A stretch of 64,000 nucleotides of DNA. It comes from an uncultured Pelagibacteraceae bacterium. GTDB taxonomy: Bacteria > Pseudomonadota > Alphaproteobacteria > Pelagibacterales > Pelagibacteraceae. Position numbers and translations under genes: made by a program. The DNA lies in contig CACJVQ010000002.1 of assembly GCA_902596915.1 (NCBI GenBank), positions 1 to 64,000 of the forward strand, given 5' to 3'. Of the stretch, positions 1 through 8,772 are shown in pieces (position 1 is the first letter of the stretch; each line of letters begins with the position of its first letter). The notes under the pieces were generated by a model. It did not search any database. It was not told the DNA's origin and saw nothing but the letters and a program-made list of their open reading frames with translations.

Positions 1-175
1 TTTCTATAATTTCTCTCGCATGTAGATAAATAATTCTAATATTTTTATTTCCTTTAACATATCCAAAGAGATCCCTATCACCTCTTTCTGATAGAATTTT
101 GAGCTTTTTAATTTTAAATATATTTAAAGTATCTTTTCTTAATCGACCTTTGCTTGGAATACCAATTTTAATCAT
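1..175 (-). CDS. hisG: ATP phosphoribosyltransferase catalytic subunit (N-terminal part, runs off window)
   Basis: Reverse translation MIKIGIPSKGRLRKDTLNIFKIKKLKILSERGDRDLFGYVKGNKNIRI matches the HisG N-terminus; directly downstream of hisZ. Confidence 0.85.
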   Translation of the reverse strand, partial: MIKIGIPSKGRLRKDTLNIFKIKKLKILSERGDRDLFGYVKGNKNIRIIYLHAREIIE

Positions 176-1217
176 TTAAACTTATTGCACCTCCAACTGC
201 TGGGATTTTTTTTGAAGATCCTAAATCAGAAATAAGATTGTCATAACGACCTCCATTAACCTGTATTTTTCTAGAGTTTGAATTTATTATAATCTTAAAT
301 ACCATCCCTGTGTAATATTCTAGATGTCTTCCAAAAGAAGATGAAAAATTTACATTTAATTTTGAAACCTTATCTTTTGTGATTGGAAAATAATATTTAC
401 CAACAGTAAGATTTATTTTATTTTTTTTAAAAAAAGCGTTTAGAGTAGTTGCTGCATTGCTCATTTTGCAATTAATTTTTAAATATTCCCTTATAATCTT
501 TACTACATTTTGACCTTTTACTTGTCTTCTAGGATCTTTTATTTTGTTATCAAATCTGATCAGTATTTCTCTTAAGGAACGCCCTGCTATATTTCTGTTT
601 TGATTTTGTTTACATAGTTTAAGGTATCTTTTTTTATCTAACTCAACGATAGTTTCATCAACATCTGAATTAGTCTCTAAACGTCTTAATAATTCATTAA
701 AATAAGCCTCTCGCCAAAAATGTCTTTGTAATCTAAGTTTCCACCTTTTTGGAATATCTAATTTATTTATCAATAAGTTAAATATTTCTACATTTCCTAT
801 TGTTATACTCCCAGACTTATATTTAAATTTATTTAAAACTTTAATACCAGTATTTATTATTTGCTTATCATCTCTTTTTTCATCTTTTGATCCTATGATC
901 TCGAAACCTATTTGATCTCTGATAATTTTTTCATTTTTTTTCTGAACTTTTCTGAATGCTTGACCATTATAAAATACTTTTGAAGATCTCTTTTTTTTTT
1001 GATTGAGATATTTGATACAAGAAGCAATAGTTAAATCAGGTCTTAAACAAATTTCCTTTCCATTCTGATCCATAAATGAAAAAATTAAACTTCTAAATGA
1101 TTCCCCAGATCTCTCGAGAATTAGATTGGTTGGAATTACTGTATCTAAATCTATATAATCAAATCCACTTGATTTTAAAGATTTAAGTATATTTTCAGAT
1201 AAGTTTTTTGACTTCAT
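168..1217 (-). CDS. hisZ: ATP phosphoribosyltransferase regulatory subunit (HisS-like)
   Basis: 349-aa degenerate class II HisRS-like protein between hisS and hisG. Confidence 0.85.
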   Translation of the reverse strand: MKSKNLSENILKSLKSSGFDYIDLDTVIPTNLILERSGESFRSLIFSFMDQNGKEICLRPDLTIASCIKYLNQKKKRSSKVFYNGQAFRKVQKKNEKIIRDQIGFEIIGSKDEKRDDKQIINTGIKVLNKFKYKSGSITIGNVEIFNLLINKLDIPKRWKLRLQRHFWREAYFNELLRRLETNSDVDETIVELDKKRYLKLCKQNQNRNIAGRSLREILIRFDNKIKDPRRQVKGQNVVKIIREYLKINCKMSNAATTLNAFFKKNKINLTVGKYYFPITKDKVSKLNVNFSSSFGRHLEYYTGMVFKIIINSNSRKIQVNGGRYDNLISDLGSSKKIPAVGGAISLND

Positions 1218-2589
1218 TTATTAAATCTTTCTTGAGAATTGTTTTGTTGTTCTCACCCTTTACACCCTTTAAATTTTTAATGGTCACTGTATTATCTTTA
1301 AATTCATTTTCTCCACAGATTACTGCAACTGGTAATTGGCGTTTGTTTGCATAAGTAAGCTGTTTACCAAGATTTTTTTTGGTATCTAAAAATATTTCTG
1401 AATTAATATTGTTTTGTCTTAAAAGATCTAAAATTTCGTAGTAGTTTTTTAAGTATTTTTGATCCATCACACACACTAAAACTGGTTTTTGTTCGTCTAA
1501 TTGAAACTGATCTAATTGCATTAATGCAAACAAAAGTCTATCTACACCAAAACTTATACCTGTACCTGGAATATCAACTCCTTTAAATCTTGATATAAGT
1601 TGTGCATAGGCTCCACCTGAACAAATACTCCCAATATCTACCTCTTTACCTTTATTATTTGTAACTTTAAAATTTAAATTAGTTTCAACAATGAAATCAG
1701 AATAATACGCCAATCCTCTGACAATTGTGAAGTTGGTTTTGACTTGATCTAAGTTTGATCCATATCTAAGGATTTCAAAAAAGTCTTCTAATTCCTTGAT
1801 TCCTTCTTGCGATAGTGAATTTTTTAAATTTTGTTTCAGTTCATTTAAATCTTTAATTTTTAAATAATCTAATATTTTAGAAACCTGCTTATCATTTAAG
1901 TCTGCACCTTTTGTAATAGCACCACTAGTATCTTTTCTTTCCTTTCTCAAAAGGTCCTCTACACCTTTTATTCCAAATCCAGGCTTATCAAGTTTATCAA
2001 TTGCCCTAATAACTTTTAATTGTTTTTCCTCAGTTATTTGTAATTCATTTAGTAAACCTTGAACTATTTTTCTGTTACTTACATTGATCGTAAACTGATC
2101 TTTCTTTAATCCACATTCTAAAAGTGTTGCTGAAATTAAATTACAAAGTTCAGCGTTAGCTTGTGATGAACTAACATTTCCTACAATATCAAAATCTGCC
2201 TGCAAAAATTCTCTATATCTTCCATTGCCTGCCTTTTCGTCACGAAATACATTTTGAATAGCATATCTTTTATAAATTGAAGGCAACTCTTGATTATTTT
2301 GAGCAACAAATCTTGCTAGAGGGCTAGATAGGTCATATCTAAGGGTAATATTTTTATCTCCATCTTTAAATGAAAATACATCAGACATAGGATTAGCTTC
2401 ATCTTCTGCTAGAAAAGATCCTATATTTTCACTTATTTCGAACGATGGTGTTTCGAGTGGTTCAGCACCAAACTTAATAAAATTATTCTCAATTACTGAT
2501 AACAGCTTTTTTTTGAGAAGAAGTTTTTTATCCCAACGATCTTCAAATCCTGAGGGCAACCCAGGTATTAATTTATTTTCTTTATTCAT
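1195..2589 (-). CDS. hisS: Histidine--tRNA ligase
   Basis: HisRS motifs (TLRYDLSSPLARFVAQN, GNGRYREFLQADFDIVG, GTGISFGVDRL); real start likely ATG at 2589 (MNKENKLIPGLPSGFEDR), since the longer track ORF reads through a tRNA. Confidence 0.93.
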   Translation of the reverse strand: MNKENKLIPGLPSGFEDRWDKKLLLKKKLLSVIENNFIKFGAEPLETPSFEISENIGSFLAEDEANPMSDVFSFKDGDKNITLRYDLSSPLARFVAQNNQELPSIYKRYAIQNVFRDEKAGNGRYREFLQADFDIVGNVSSSQANAELCNLISATLLECGLKKDQFTINVSNRKIVQGLLNELQITEEKQLKVIRAIDKLDKPGFGIKGVEDLLRKERKDTSGAITKGADLNDKQVSKILDYLKIKDLNELKQNLKNSLSQEGIKELEDFFEILRYGSNLDQVKTNFTIVRGLAYYSDFIVETNLNFKVTNNKGKEVDIGSICSGGAYAQLISRFKGVDIPGTGISFGVDRLLFALMQLDQFQLDEQKPVLVCVMDQKYLKNYYEILDLLRQNNINSEIFLDTKKNLGKQLTYANKRQLPVAVICGENEFKDNTVTIKNLKGVKGENNKTILKKDLINEVKKLI

Positions 2590-2593
2590 TTTT

Positions 2594-2668
2594 TGGTACC
2601 CTGGCTTGGAATTGAACCAAAAACTAAAGTTCCACAAACTTTCGTGATAACCATTTCACCACCAGGGC
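2594..2668 (-). tRNA. tRNA-His (GTG)
   Basis: Cloverleaf GCCCTGG TG GTGA..TCAC G AAAGT-TTGTGGA-ACTTT AGTT TTTGG-TTCAATT-CCAAG CCAGGGT A CCA; anticodon GTG. Confidence 0.9.
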
Positions 2669-2802
2669 ATGTTATTGTTTTATACTAAATAGAGTTAAAT
2701 TTAAATTTTAAAATAGTTAAATAGCTAGCTGCAAGCCAGCATGAAATGATGTCTTTTGTGAGATACTAAAATTTTACTATTTTTAATCATGGAGGTTAAA
2801 TA

Positions 2803-2822
2803 GCATTTTAGACTTAAAATGC
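2803..2822. other. Short perfect hairpin GCATTTTA-GACT-TAAAATGC
   Basis: 8-bp stem, 4-nt loop, intergenic between tRNA-His and cspA. Confidence 0.5.
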
Positions 2823-2831
2823 AAGTATGTA

Positions 2832-2878
2832 TTGTATAGGAATATTCATAGGGTTTACCTACTTTTATTCCTATACAA
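2832..2878 (-). terminator. Strong inverted repeat downstream of cspA, possible terminator or structured 3' element
   Basis: 13-bp perfect stem TTGTATAGGAATA / TATTCCTATACAA with an inner TAGG/CCTA stem in the loop; about 20 nt past the cspA stop. Confidence 0.5.
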
Positions 2879-2898
2879 AATTTTAAATGAAATAAATT

Positions 2899-3111
2899 TT
2901 AAGAAGTTTTCTTTAAATTCACAGCGCTTGGACCTTTGTCTCCATCCTGAATTTCAAATTCTACAGCGTCGTTCTCATTCAAAAAACGAAGTCCTGCTTC
3001 ACGAACTGCGCTTGCATGAACGAAACAATCTTTTTCTCCGTCTTCTCTTTCTATAAACCCGTAGCCCTTCTTACCGTTGAACCACTTTACTTTTCCTTTT
3101 AATGTACTCAT
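2899..3111 (-). CDS. cspA: Cold-shock protein, CspA family
   Basis: [32 protein letters not shown] is the canonical cold-shock domain. Confidence 0.93.
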   Translation of the reverse strand: MSTLKGKVKWFNGKKGYGFIEREDGEKDCFVHASAVREAGLRFLNENDAVEFEIQDGDKGPSAVNLKKTS

Positions 3112-3229
3112 ACTTTTCTTTTACTCTTTCTTTATTATATTAAACTTAGCTAAACTTCAGCTAGCGGGATAGTTATTAGATTTTAAAATTGAATGCAAGC
3201 ATTTTTGCTGCAAGGTTTTATTTCTAAAA

Positions 3230-3305
3230 TGGTGGCTTCGGCGGGACTCGAACCAGCGACACAAGCCTTTTCAGGGCTCTGCTCTACCAACTGAGCTACG
3301 AAGCC
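3230..3305 (-). tRNA. tRNA-Phe (GAA)
   Basis: GGCTTCGTAGCTCAGTTGGTAGAGCAGAGCCCTGAAAAGGCTTGTGTCGCTGGTTCGAGTCCCGCCGAAGCCACCA; anticodon loop CTGAAAA. Confidence 0.95.
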
Positions 3306-3310
3306 ATTAT

Positions 3311-3526
3311 CTAAAACCTAAAAATAATTCTTCCTTTTGTCAAATCATAAGGTGTTACTTCCACTGTTACATTATCACCTTGTAGGACTCTAATCCTATT
3401 CTTCCTCAACTTTCCAGCTGTGTGAGCTGTAACAATATGATTATTTTCAAGCTTTACTCGGAACATGGCATTAGGTAATAAATCGATTACTTTACCTTTA
3501 AATTCCAATAAATCTTGTTTCGACAA
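3311..3526 (-). CDS. infA: Translation initiation factor IF-1
   Basis: 71 aa, [51 protein letters not shown]. Confidence 0.95.
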   Translation of the reverse strand: MSKQDLLEFKGKVIDLLPNAMFRVKLENNHIVTAHTAGKLRKNRIRVLQGDNVTVEVTPYDLTKGRIIFRF

Positions 3527-3532
3527 ATTTTG

Positions 3533-4396
3533 TTACTCCTTATTTATTCTAGATTTTATACTCAAAGCATGACCTTTTAATTCTTCATACTCAGCGAGAT
3601 GTGTAGCGTATTCTCCTATTTTCTCAACACCTTTTTTTGAAAGAGTTATAAGGCTAATTTTTTTATAAAATTCACTTAAACTTAACCCTGATGAAAATTT
3701 AGCTGATGCATTAGTTGGTAATACATGATTTGTCCCAACAGCATAGTCGCTCAATGCCATAGGAGAATATTTTCCTATACAAATACTTCCCGCATTAACA
3801 ATTTTATCTTTATACTTTTTATAATTGCCAACATTTATTTCTAAGTGTTCAGGAGCTATCTCATTGATTGCATCAATAATTTGTCTATCATTATATACTT
3901 TTAAAATTAGTCCATTACTTTTTATACTTTTAGTGGCAATACTTTGCCTTGGTATCTGTTTTAATTTTAATTCTAAATCTTTTTTAAATTTTTTAATCAA
4001 ATTTAAATCCTTGGTGATTAATATACACTGTGAATTTGAGTCGTGTTCTGCCTGCCCAATCATAGATGTGGTGACTTCGTTTAAATTAGTTTTGCTATCT
4101 GCTAATATTGTTATTTCAGACGGGCCTGCAATCATTCCTTCAATACCTACATCTCCAAAAACTTGTCTTTTAGCACCAGCAACAAAGATATTACCTGGTC
4201 CAACAATTTTATTTACTTTTTGAATATAAGCCAAACTACCTATAGCTTGTGCGCCTCCCATTGAATAAATTTCATTAATTCCTAATTTTTTTGCTGCATA
4301 TAAAACTGCAGGATTTAATTTTCCATTATTTTTTGGATTTGCTAGTACAATTCTTTTTACACCCGCTATTTTTGCTGGAATAGCATTCATTAACAA
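3533..4396 (-). CDS. hisD: Histidinol dehydrogenase, open C-terminal part of a disrupted gene
   Basis: HisD motifs (MGGAQAIGSLAY, GPGNIFVAGAKR, GPSEI, GQAEHDSNSQ, SDYAVGTNHVLPT); ORF begins at an internal TTG. Confidence 0.9.
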   Translation of the reverse strand: MLMNAIPAKIAGVKRIVLANPKNNGKLNPAVLYAAKKLGINEIYSMGGAQAIGSLAYIQKVNKIVGPGNIFVAGAKRQVFGDVGIEGMIAGPSEITILADSKTNLNEVTTSMIGQAEHDSNSQCILITKDLNLIKKFKKDLELKLKQIPRQSIATKSIKSNGLILKVYNDRQIIDAINEIAPEHLEINVGNYKKYKDKIVNAGSICIGKYSPMALSDYAVGTNHVLPTNASAKFSSGLSLSEFYKKISLITLSKKGVEKIGEYATHLAEYEELKGHALSIKSRINKE

Positions 4397-4804
4397 AGTT
4401 GATGGTAAGTTTGCTGGAACATAAATGCCGATAGATTGAATTGGTACGTATTTATATTCTATTTTATTATTTAAATTATCTTTATAAAAAATGTCTTTAG
4501 TTTTTTGTGCAGTATGAAATTTAAGTATACGTTTATAAGCAAAATCTATAGCTCTTTTAATTGTTGGATCTAAAGATTTAATTGCCTTATTAATTTGCTT
4601 AATACCTGGCTTAATTTGACTATTTTTACTAAATTTTTTCTCATATTTTAAAAGACTTTTATTTTTATTGTTCTTAATATCTTTTAAAATTTTACTGATC
4701 TGAAGCAGGATTTATTTGATCCCTTTTTCAGACCTTCTTAGATCTAAAAATTTTGTTAAAATATTTAAGTAATTTTTTTTATTACAATTAATTATTTTTA
4801 TCAT
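4397..4804 (-). pseudogene. hisD: N-terminal part of hisD interrupted by an in-frame TAA (4712-4714)
   Basis: ATG at 4804: MIKIINCNKKNYLNILTKFLDLRRSEKGIK* then in the same frame ILLQISKILKDIKNNKNKSLLKYEKKFSKNSQ...FAYKRILKFHTAQKTKD...YKYVPIQSIGIYVPANLPSTLLMNAIPAK. Confidence 0.8.
4694..4728 (-). repeat. 35-nt tract in hisD identical to dapD 12249-12283; contains the in-frame stop
   Basis: Minus strand reads AAAAAGGGATCAAATAAATCCTGCTTCAGATCAGT. Confidence 0.95.
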
Positions 4805-5198
4805 TTGCTATTTTTTGATCCTCTAATGTCACTTCAATTACTTCAGCGGCAAGAGTTATAATTCTATTTTTCGAAAATAACATAGTTATTTCAAAATTCT
4901 CCCCTTTCTTAAAAATATCAATTGTTAATAGTTCTAATGTTAGATTAGTGTCATTTTGGTCTATATTCTTAGATTTTGAGGAATTAATAAATTCAAATTT
5001 GATAATACTATTTATCAATTTATTTTTATTTTCCTCTTCTTTACTAAATCTTGCTATTGAAATTAGGAAAATTTTGTTAGAAGCTAAATATTTAACATCG
5101 TCAATATTAACTTTACCCTCAGAGCAGCAAGCTGAAATGATATGAAGATCTTCAGGAGTTTGTGCAATTATCTTTTTTAAATACTGGTTTTCCATCAA
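4788..5198 (-). CDS. DUF2948 family protein
   Basis: 136 aa between murA and hisD, the usual alphaproteobacterial position of DUF2948. Confidence 0.7.
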   Translation of the reverse strand: MMENQYLKKIIAQTPEDLHIISACCSEGKVNIDDVKYLASNKIFLISIARFSKEEENKNKLINSIIKFEFINSSKSKNIDQNDTNLTLELLTIDIFKKGENFEITMLFSKNRIITLAAEVIEVTLEDQKIANDKNN

Positions 5199-6457
5199 TT
5201 AACACGTCGAATGTTTACCCCAACTTTTCTTAGTTTATTCTCTATATTTTCATATCCTCTATCAAGGTGATAAATTCTATTAATTGTAGACGAACCTTTT
5301 GCAACTATTGCAGCTAAAACTAATGCAACTGAAGCTCTTAAGTCACTAGACATTAATTCTGCGGCTTGAAAGTTAGTATCACCTGAAATAAATGCCTTAT
5401 TTTTTTTAATTAAAATCTCAGCTCCTAATCTTCTTAATTCAGCTACATGCATAAATCTATTTTCGAAAATACTTTCAGTTATTGAACTTTTGCCTTTAGC
5501 CTTACAAAGAAGAACCATAAACTGTGCTTGCAGATCTGTAGGAAAGTTTGGATATTCTTTAGTAACTAAATTGGTTAAATTTTTAATTTTTTTTGGACCA
5601 GATATATGAATTTGTTTTTTGGCTACTTTGATTTTTGCTCCAACTTTTTTTAATAATGATAATTCTGTTTTTATAATGTTTGGGTCAAAATTATTTATTT
5701 TTAAATTACCTCCAGTTAAACATGCTGCTACACAAAAAGTTCCTGTTTCTATTCTATCTGACATCACTGAATAACTTGTACTTTTTAAAGATTTAATTCC
5801 TTCTATCTTCACAGTGCGTTTGCCTATAAATTTTATTTTTGCACCACCTGATTTTAAAAAATTTATTAAATCAATTATTTCCGGTTCGATTGCACAGTTT
5901 CTAAGAATAGTAATTCCATTTGCTAAACATGCAGCTATAATTGTATTTTCAGTTGCTCCAACACTAATTTTTGAAAATCTGATTTTTGCACCTTTGAGTT
6001 TTTCTTTCGTATGTGCGTGGATATAGCCTTTCTTAATATCATATTTCATTCCAAGTTTTTTAAGCGCATTCAAGTGATAATTTACAGGTCTTGCCCCTAT
6101 AAGGCAGCCACCAGGCAAAGAAGTAACAGACTTTTGATGTTTGGCGACAAGTGCTCCTAAAACTAATATTCCAGCTCTCATCGTTCTAACAAGTGAATAT
6201 GATGCAAAAAAATTTTGTTTTTTTTTCTTTGTTATTTTAACAATTTTTCTATTTTTATTAAATTTTATTTCAGAACCAAGAGATTTTAAAAGATTTATCA
6301 TTGTATTTATGTCTTTAACACGAGGTAAATTTTTTATTATGACCTCTTTTTCGAATAAGATTGTTGATGCCAAAATTGGTAAGGCAGCATTTTTTGAACC
6401 CGAAATTGAAATTTCGCCCTTTATTTTGCAAGGACCTTTAACAATAAATTTGTCCAT
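5195..6457 (-). CDS. murA: UDP-N-acetylglucosamine 1-carboxyvinyltransferase
   Basis: MDKFIVKGPCKIKGEISISGSKNAALPILAST...; EPSP-synthase-like family. Confidence 0.94.
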   Translation of the reverse strand: MDKFIVKGPCKIKGEISISGSKNAALPILASTILFEKEVIIKNLPRVKDINTMINLLKSLGSEIKFNKNRKIVKITKKKKQNFFASYSLVRTMRAGILVLGALVAKHQKSVTSLPGGCLIGARPVNYHLNALKKLGMKYDIKKGYIHAHTKEKLKGAKIRFSKISVGATENTIIAACLANGITILRNCAIEPEIIDLINFLKSGGAKIKFIGKRTVKIEGIKSLKSTSYSVMSDRIETGTFCVAACLTGGNLKINNFDPNIIKTELSLLKKVGAKIKVAKKQIHISGPKKIKNLTNLVTKEYPNFPTDLQAQFMVLLCKAKGKSSITESIFENRFMHVAELRRLGAEILIKKNKAFISGDTNFQAAELMSSDLRASVALVLAAIVAKGSSTINRIYHLDRGYENIENKLRKVGVNIRRVN

Positions 6458-6459
6458 TA

Positions 6460-7014
6460 TTATATTTTTGGAAGTGTAACTCCCTTTTGACCTTGGTATT
6501 TACCATTTCTATCTGCATATGAAACAGCTGGATCCTCATTGCCCTTAATAAAAACAAATTGAGCAACTCCTTCATTGGCATAAATTTTTGCTGGTAATGG
6601 TGTTGTATTAGAAAATTCTAATGTTACATGACCTTCCCAGCCTGGTTCAAGAGGTGTAACGTTGACAATTATTCCACATCTTGCATATGTAGATTTTCCT
6701 AAACATATAACCAAAACATTTTTAGGAATCTTAAAATATTCAACAGTCCTTGCTAATACGAATGAATTGGGTGGTATTATGCATTCAGATGAGTTTTTAG
6801 TAATAAAATTTGAGGATTTAAAATTTTTTGGATCTACAATTTCGGAATTTACGTTGGTAAAAATTTTAAATTCATCAGAAACTCTTGCATCATAACCATA
6901 CGATGATACACCAAATGATATTTTATCTCCTCTAACTTGTTTGTCTTCAAAAGGAGAGATCATATCATTATCTCTGGCCATTTGTATAATCCACTTATCA
7001 GATTGGACCGACAT
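6460..7014 (-). CDS. dcd: dCTP deaminase
   Basis: 184 aa with [45 protein letters not shown]. Confidence 0.93.
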   Translation of the reverse strand: MSVQSDKWIIQMARDNDMISPFEDKQVRGDKISFGVSSYGYDARVSDEFKIFTNVNSEIVDPKNFKSSNFITKNSSECIIPPNSFVLARTVEYFKIPKNVLVICLGKSTYARCGIIVNVTPLEPGWEGHVTLEFSNTTPLPAKIYANEGVAQFVFIKGNEDPAVSYADRNGKYQGQKGVTLPKI

Positions 7015-7118
7015 TATTTATTTTTTTTCTTTGTTTTTTTTTGAAATTCTTTTCTTTTTTTTAAATTTTTTCTTAAGGCAAGTTCAAGTTTACTAAAATT
7101 ATTCTTTTTTGAACTCAT
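7014..7118 (-). CDS. 34-aa Lys-rich small protein
   Basis: [37 protein letters not shown]; stop overlaps dcd start (TAATG); not in supplied track. Confidence 0.5.
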   Translation of the reverse strand: MSSKKNNFSKLELALRKNLKKRKEFQKKTKKKNK

Positions 7119-7121
7119 TAT

Positions 7122-7319
7122 TTATTTTTTGTCAGGATTTGTAAGATGGTCAAGGGTTATGACCTGATCAAGAGGAATGGTTTTATCTTCTTCAATTTTT
7201 TCTGGGCCAGTTTTCACCTGCTTCTTAGCTCTTTTTTCAGCAAGTTTTTTTTCTCTTTTTGCTTTTTTTTCCATGAGCTTTGCATTTTTATTAGCTCCAT
7301 ATGTGTAGTGAATTCCCAT
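7122..7319 (-). CDS. Small charged hypothetical protein
   Basis: 65-aa ORF MGIHYTYGANKNAKLMEKKAKREKKLAEKRAKKQ..., same strand, 3 nt from the preceding small ORF. Confidence 0.6.
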   Translation of the reverse strand: MGIHYTYGANKNAKLMEKKAKREKKLAEKRAKKQVKTGPEKIEEDKTIPLDQVITLDHLTNPDKK

Positions 7320-7413
7320 AACATTATCCTTTAATAGATATAACGTATTTTAAAAAAAAAATTAAGGCAATAATTTGAAAAAATTAAATTTATACACTAA
7401 TTTAAGTAAATAT

Positions 7414-7487
7414 TGCCCCTATAGTTAAATGGTATAACACATCCATGGTAAGGATGAGTTTCCAGTTCAATTCTGGATGGGGGCACC
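7414..7487 (+). tRNA. tRNA-Thr (GGT)
   Basis: GCCCCTATAGTTAAATGGTATAACACATCCATGGTAAGGATGAGTTTCCAGTTCAATTCTGGATGGGGGCACCA; anticodon loop ATGGTAA. Confidence 0.93.
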
Positions 7488-7491
7488 ACTA

Positions 7492-8211
7492 TTATTTTGT
7501 ATAAAAATTTTTTTTTAACAAAAACCCAATTATAACTAAAATTATAATTCCCAGAATTGGTAAATAAATATCAGGAGAAAAAATTAATTCTAAAATACTT
7601 GGTACCTCAGAATTTTCCTCTAATATCTTGCTTAAACCAGCACCAAGAGATGCTCCAACAAATAATTGTGGGGTCATACCAATTATTGATCCTAGAAAGA
7701 AATTTCTAACCTTAACATTAAATATTGTAGGTAAAATATTTGAAATGAAAAAAGGAATGCCACCTACAAATCTATAGATTAGAAAAAAAACAAACTCATT
7801 CTTTTTAAACTTCTCAGTAAAATTGCTAAAACGAGATGAAAATTTTTCCTCAACCAAATCTTTTAAAAAATAGTTTGCAAAAATATAAAGAAATGTTGCG
7901 CCAATAGATAATCCAAAAACTACTAGTAAAGTTCCTAACCACTTACCAAAAATAAAACCACCAACTAGAAATACCGGTGATCCAAAGCCTAAAAAAAGGA
8001 CCCAAACTATGGTGCCTATTAAAAAAATAATACTTGATAAAAAAATATTACTATTTTTAATATTCTCTAAAGCTTCTCTATTTTGTCTTATTAATTCATA
8101 ACTTGAAAAATCCTGAAACGAAAAGTTATTAAAAAAAATCATTAAAAAAACAAATACTATCAAAATGTAGGCAGAGCCTAAAAATAGTTTAATTTTTTTT
8201 TCTCTATTCAT
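7492..8211 (-). CDS. TVP38/TMEM64 family membrane protein (SNARE-associated/VTT domain)
   Basis: Multi-TM protein with FLGFGSPVFLVGGFIFGKWLGTL and YRFVGGIPFFISNILPTIFNVKVRNFFLGSIIGMTP. Confidence 0.8.
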   Translation of the reverse strand: MNREKKIKLFLGSAYILIVFVFLMIFFNNFSFQDFSSYELIRQNREALENIKNSNIFLSSIIFLIGTIVWVLFLGFGSPVFLVGGFIFGKWLGTLLVVFGLSIGATFLYIFANYFLKDLVEEKFSSRFSNFTEKFKKNEFVFFLIYRFVGGIPFFISNILPTIFNVKVRNFFLGSIIGMTPQLFVGASLGAGLSKILEENSEVPSILELIFSPDIYLPILGIIILVIIGFLLKKNFYTK

Positions 8212-8293
8212 TGATTTTTAACTTATTAAAAATCGCTGTACTTATATATATATATTTGTATAACTACCGAAATTTAACATTAATTTAATAGGA

Positions 8294-8431
8294 ATGAAAC
8301 GTACATATCAACCAAGTAACAGAAAAAGAAAAAAGGCTGTCGGCTTTAGGGCTAAAAAAAAGACAAAGGGTGGAAGAAAAGTATTAAAAAGAAGAAGAGC
8401 TAAAGGAAGAAAAAAATTAACAAACGCTTAA
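8294..8431 (+). CDS. rpmH: 50S ribosomal protein L34
   Basis: [45 protein letters not shown], read from sequence; not in supplied track. Confidence 0.95.
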   Translation: MKRTYQPSNRKRKKAVGFRAKKKTKGGRKVLKRRRAKGRKKLTNA

Positions 8432-8772
8432 TGAAAAACAAGATTGTTAGCCTTTCTAAAAATGAGGATTTTAAGTCTATTCTGAGCGGAAAAAAAATTT
8501 CTAATAAATACTTAACAATTTTCTTTAAAAAACTTTCTGATAAAAATAATAATAGATTAAATATTAGTTTTGTAGCCAAAAAGAAAATTGGAAATGCAGT
8601 AACAAGAAACAGAATTAAAAGAAGACTAAGAAATATTATGAATGAAGCTGTAAAATCAATTAACATTAATCTTAATTACTGTTACTTATTGATTGCAAGG
8701 ATATCTGTTAGCAAAGATCCTTATGAAACAATAAAAAACGCAACACTAGAAGACTTTAAAAAAATTAAATGA
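8431..8772 (+). CDS. rnpA: Ribonuclease P protein component
   Basis: Follows rpmH; FVAKKKIGNAVTRNRIKRRLRNIMNE. Confidence 0.92.
   Translation: MKNKIVSLSKNEDFKSILSGKKISNKYLTIFFKKLSDKNNNRLNISFVAKKKIGNAVTRNRIKRRLRNIMNEAVKSININLNYCYLLIARISVSKDPYETIKNATLEDFKKIK

Noticed and set aside
2590-2637. Extended hisS N-terminus MWNFSFWFNSKPGYQK
   Set aside because: This segment is the tRNA-His sequence read in frame; ATG at 2589 matches the HisRS N-terminus.
2832-3056. 74-aa plus-strand ORF
   Set aside because: Covers a hairpin and the antisense of cspA; no family resemblance.
3825-4223. 132-aa plus-strand ORF in the track
   Set aside because: Antisense to hisD; hydrophobic composition is the usual shadow of an AT-rich coding strand.
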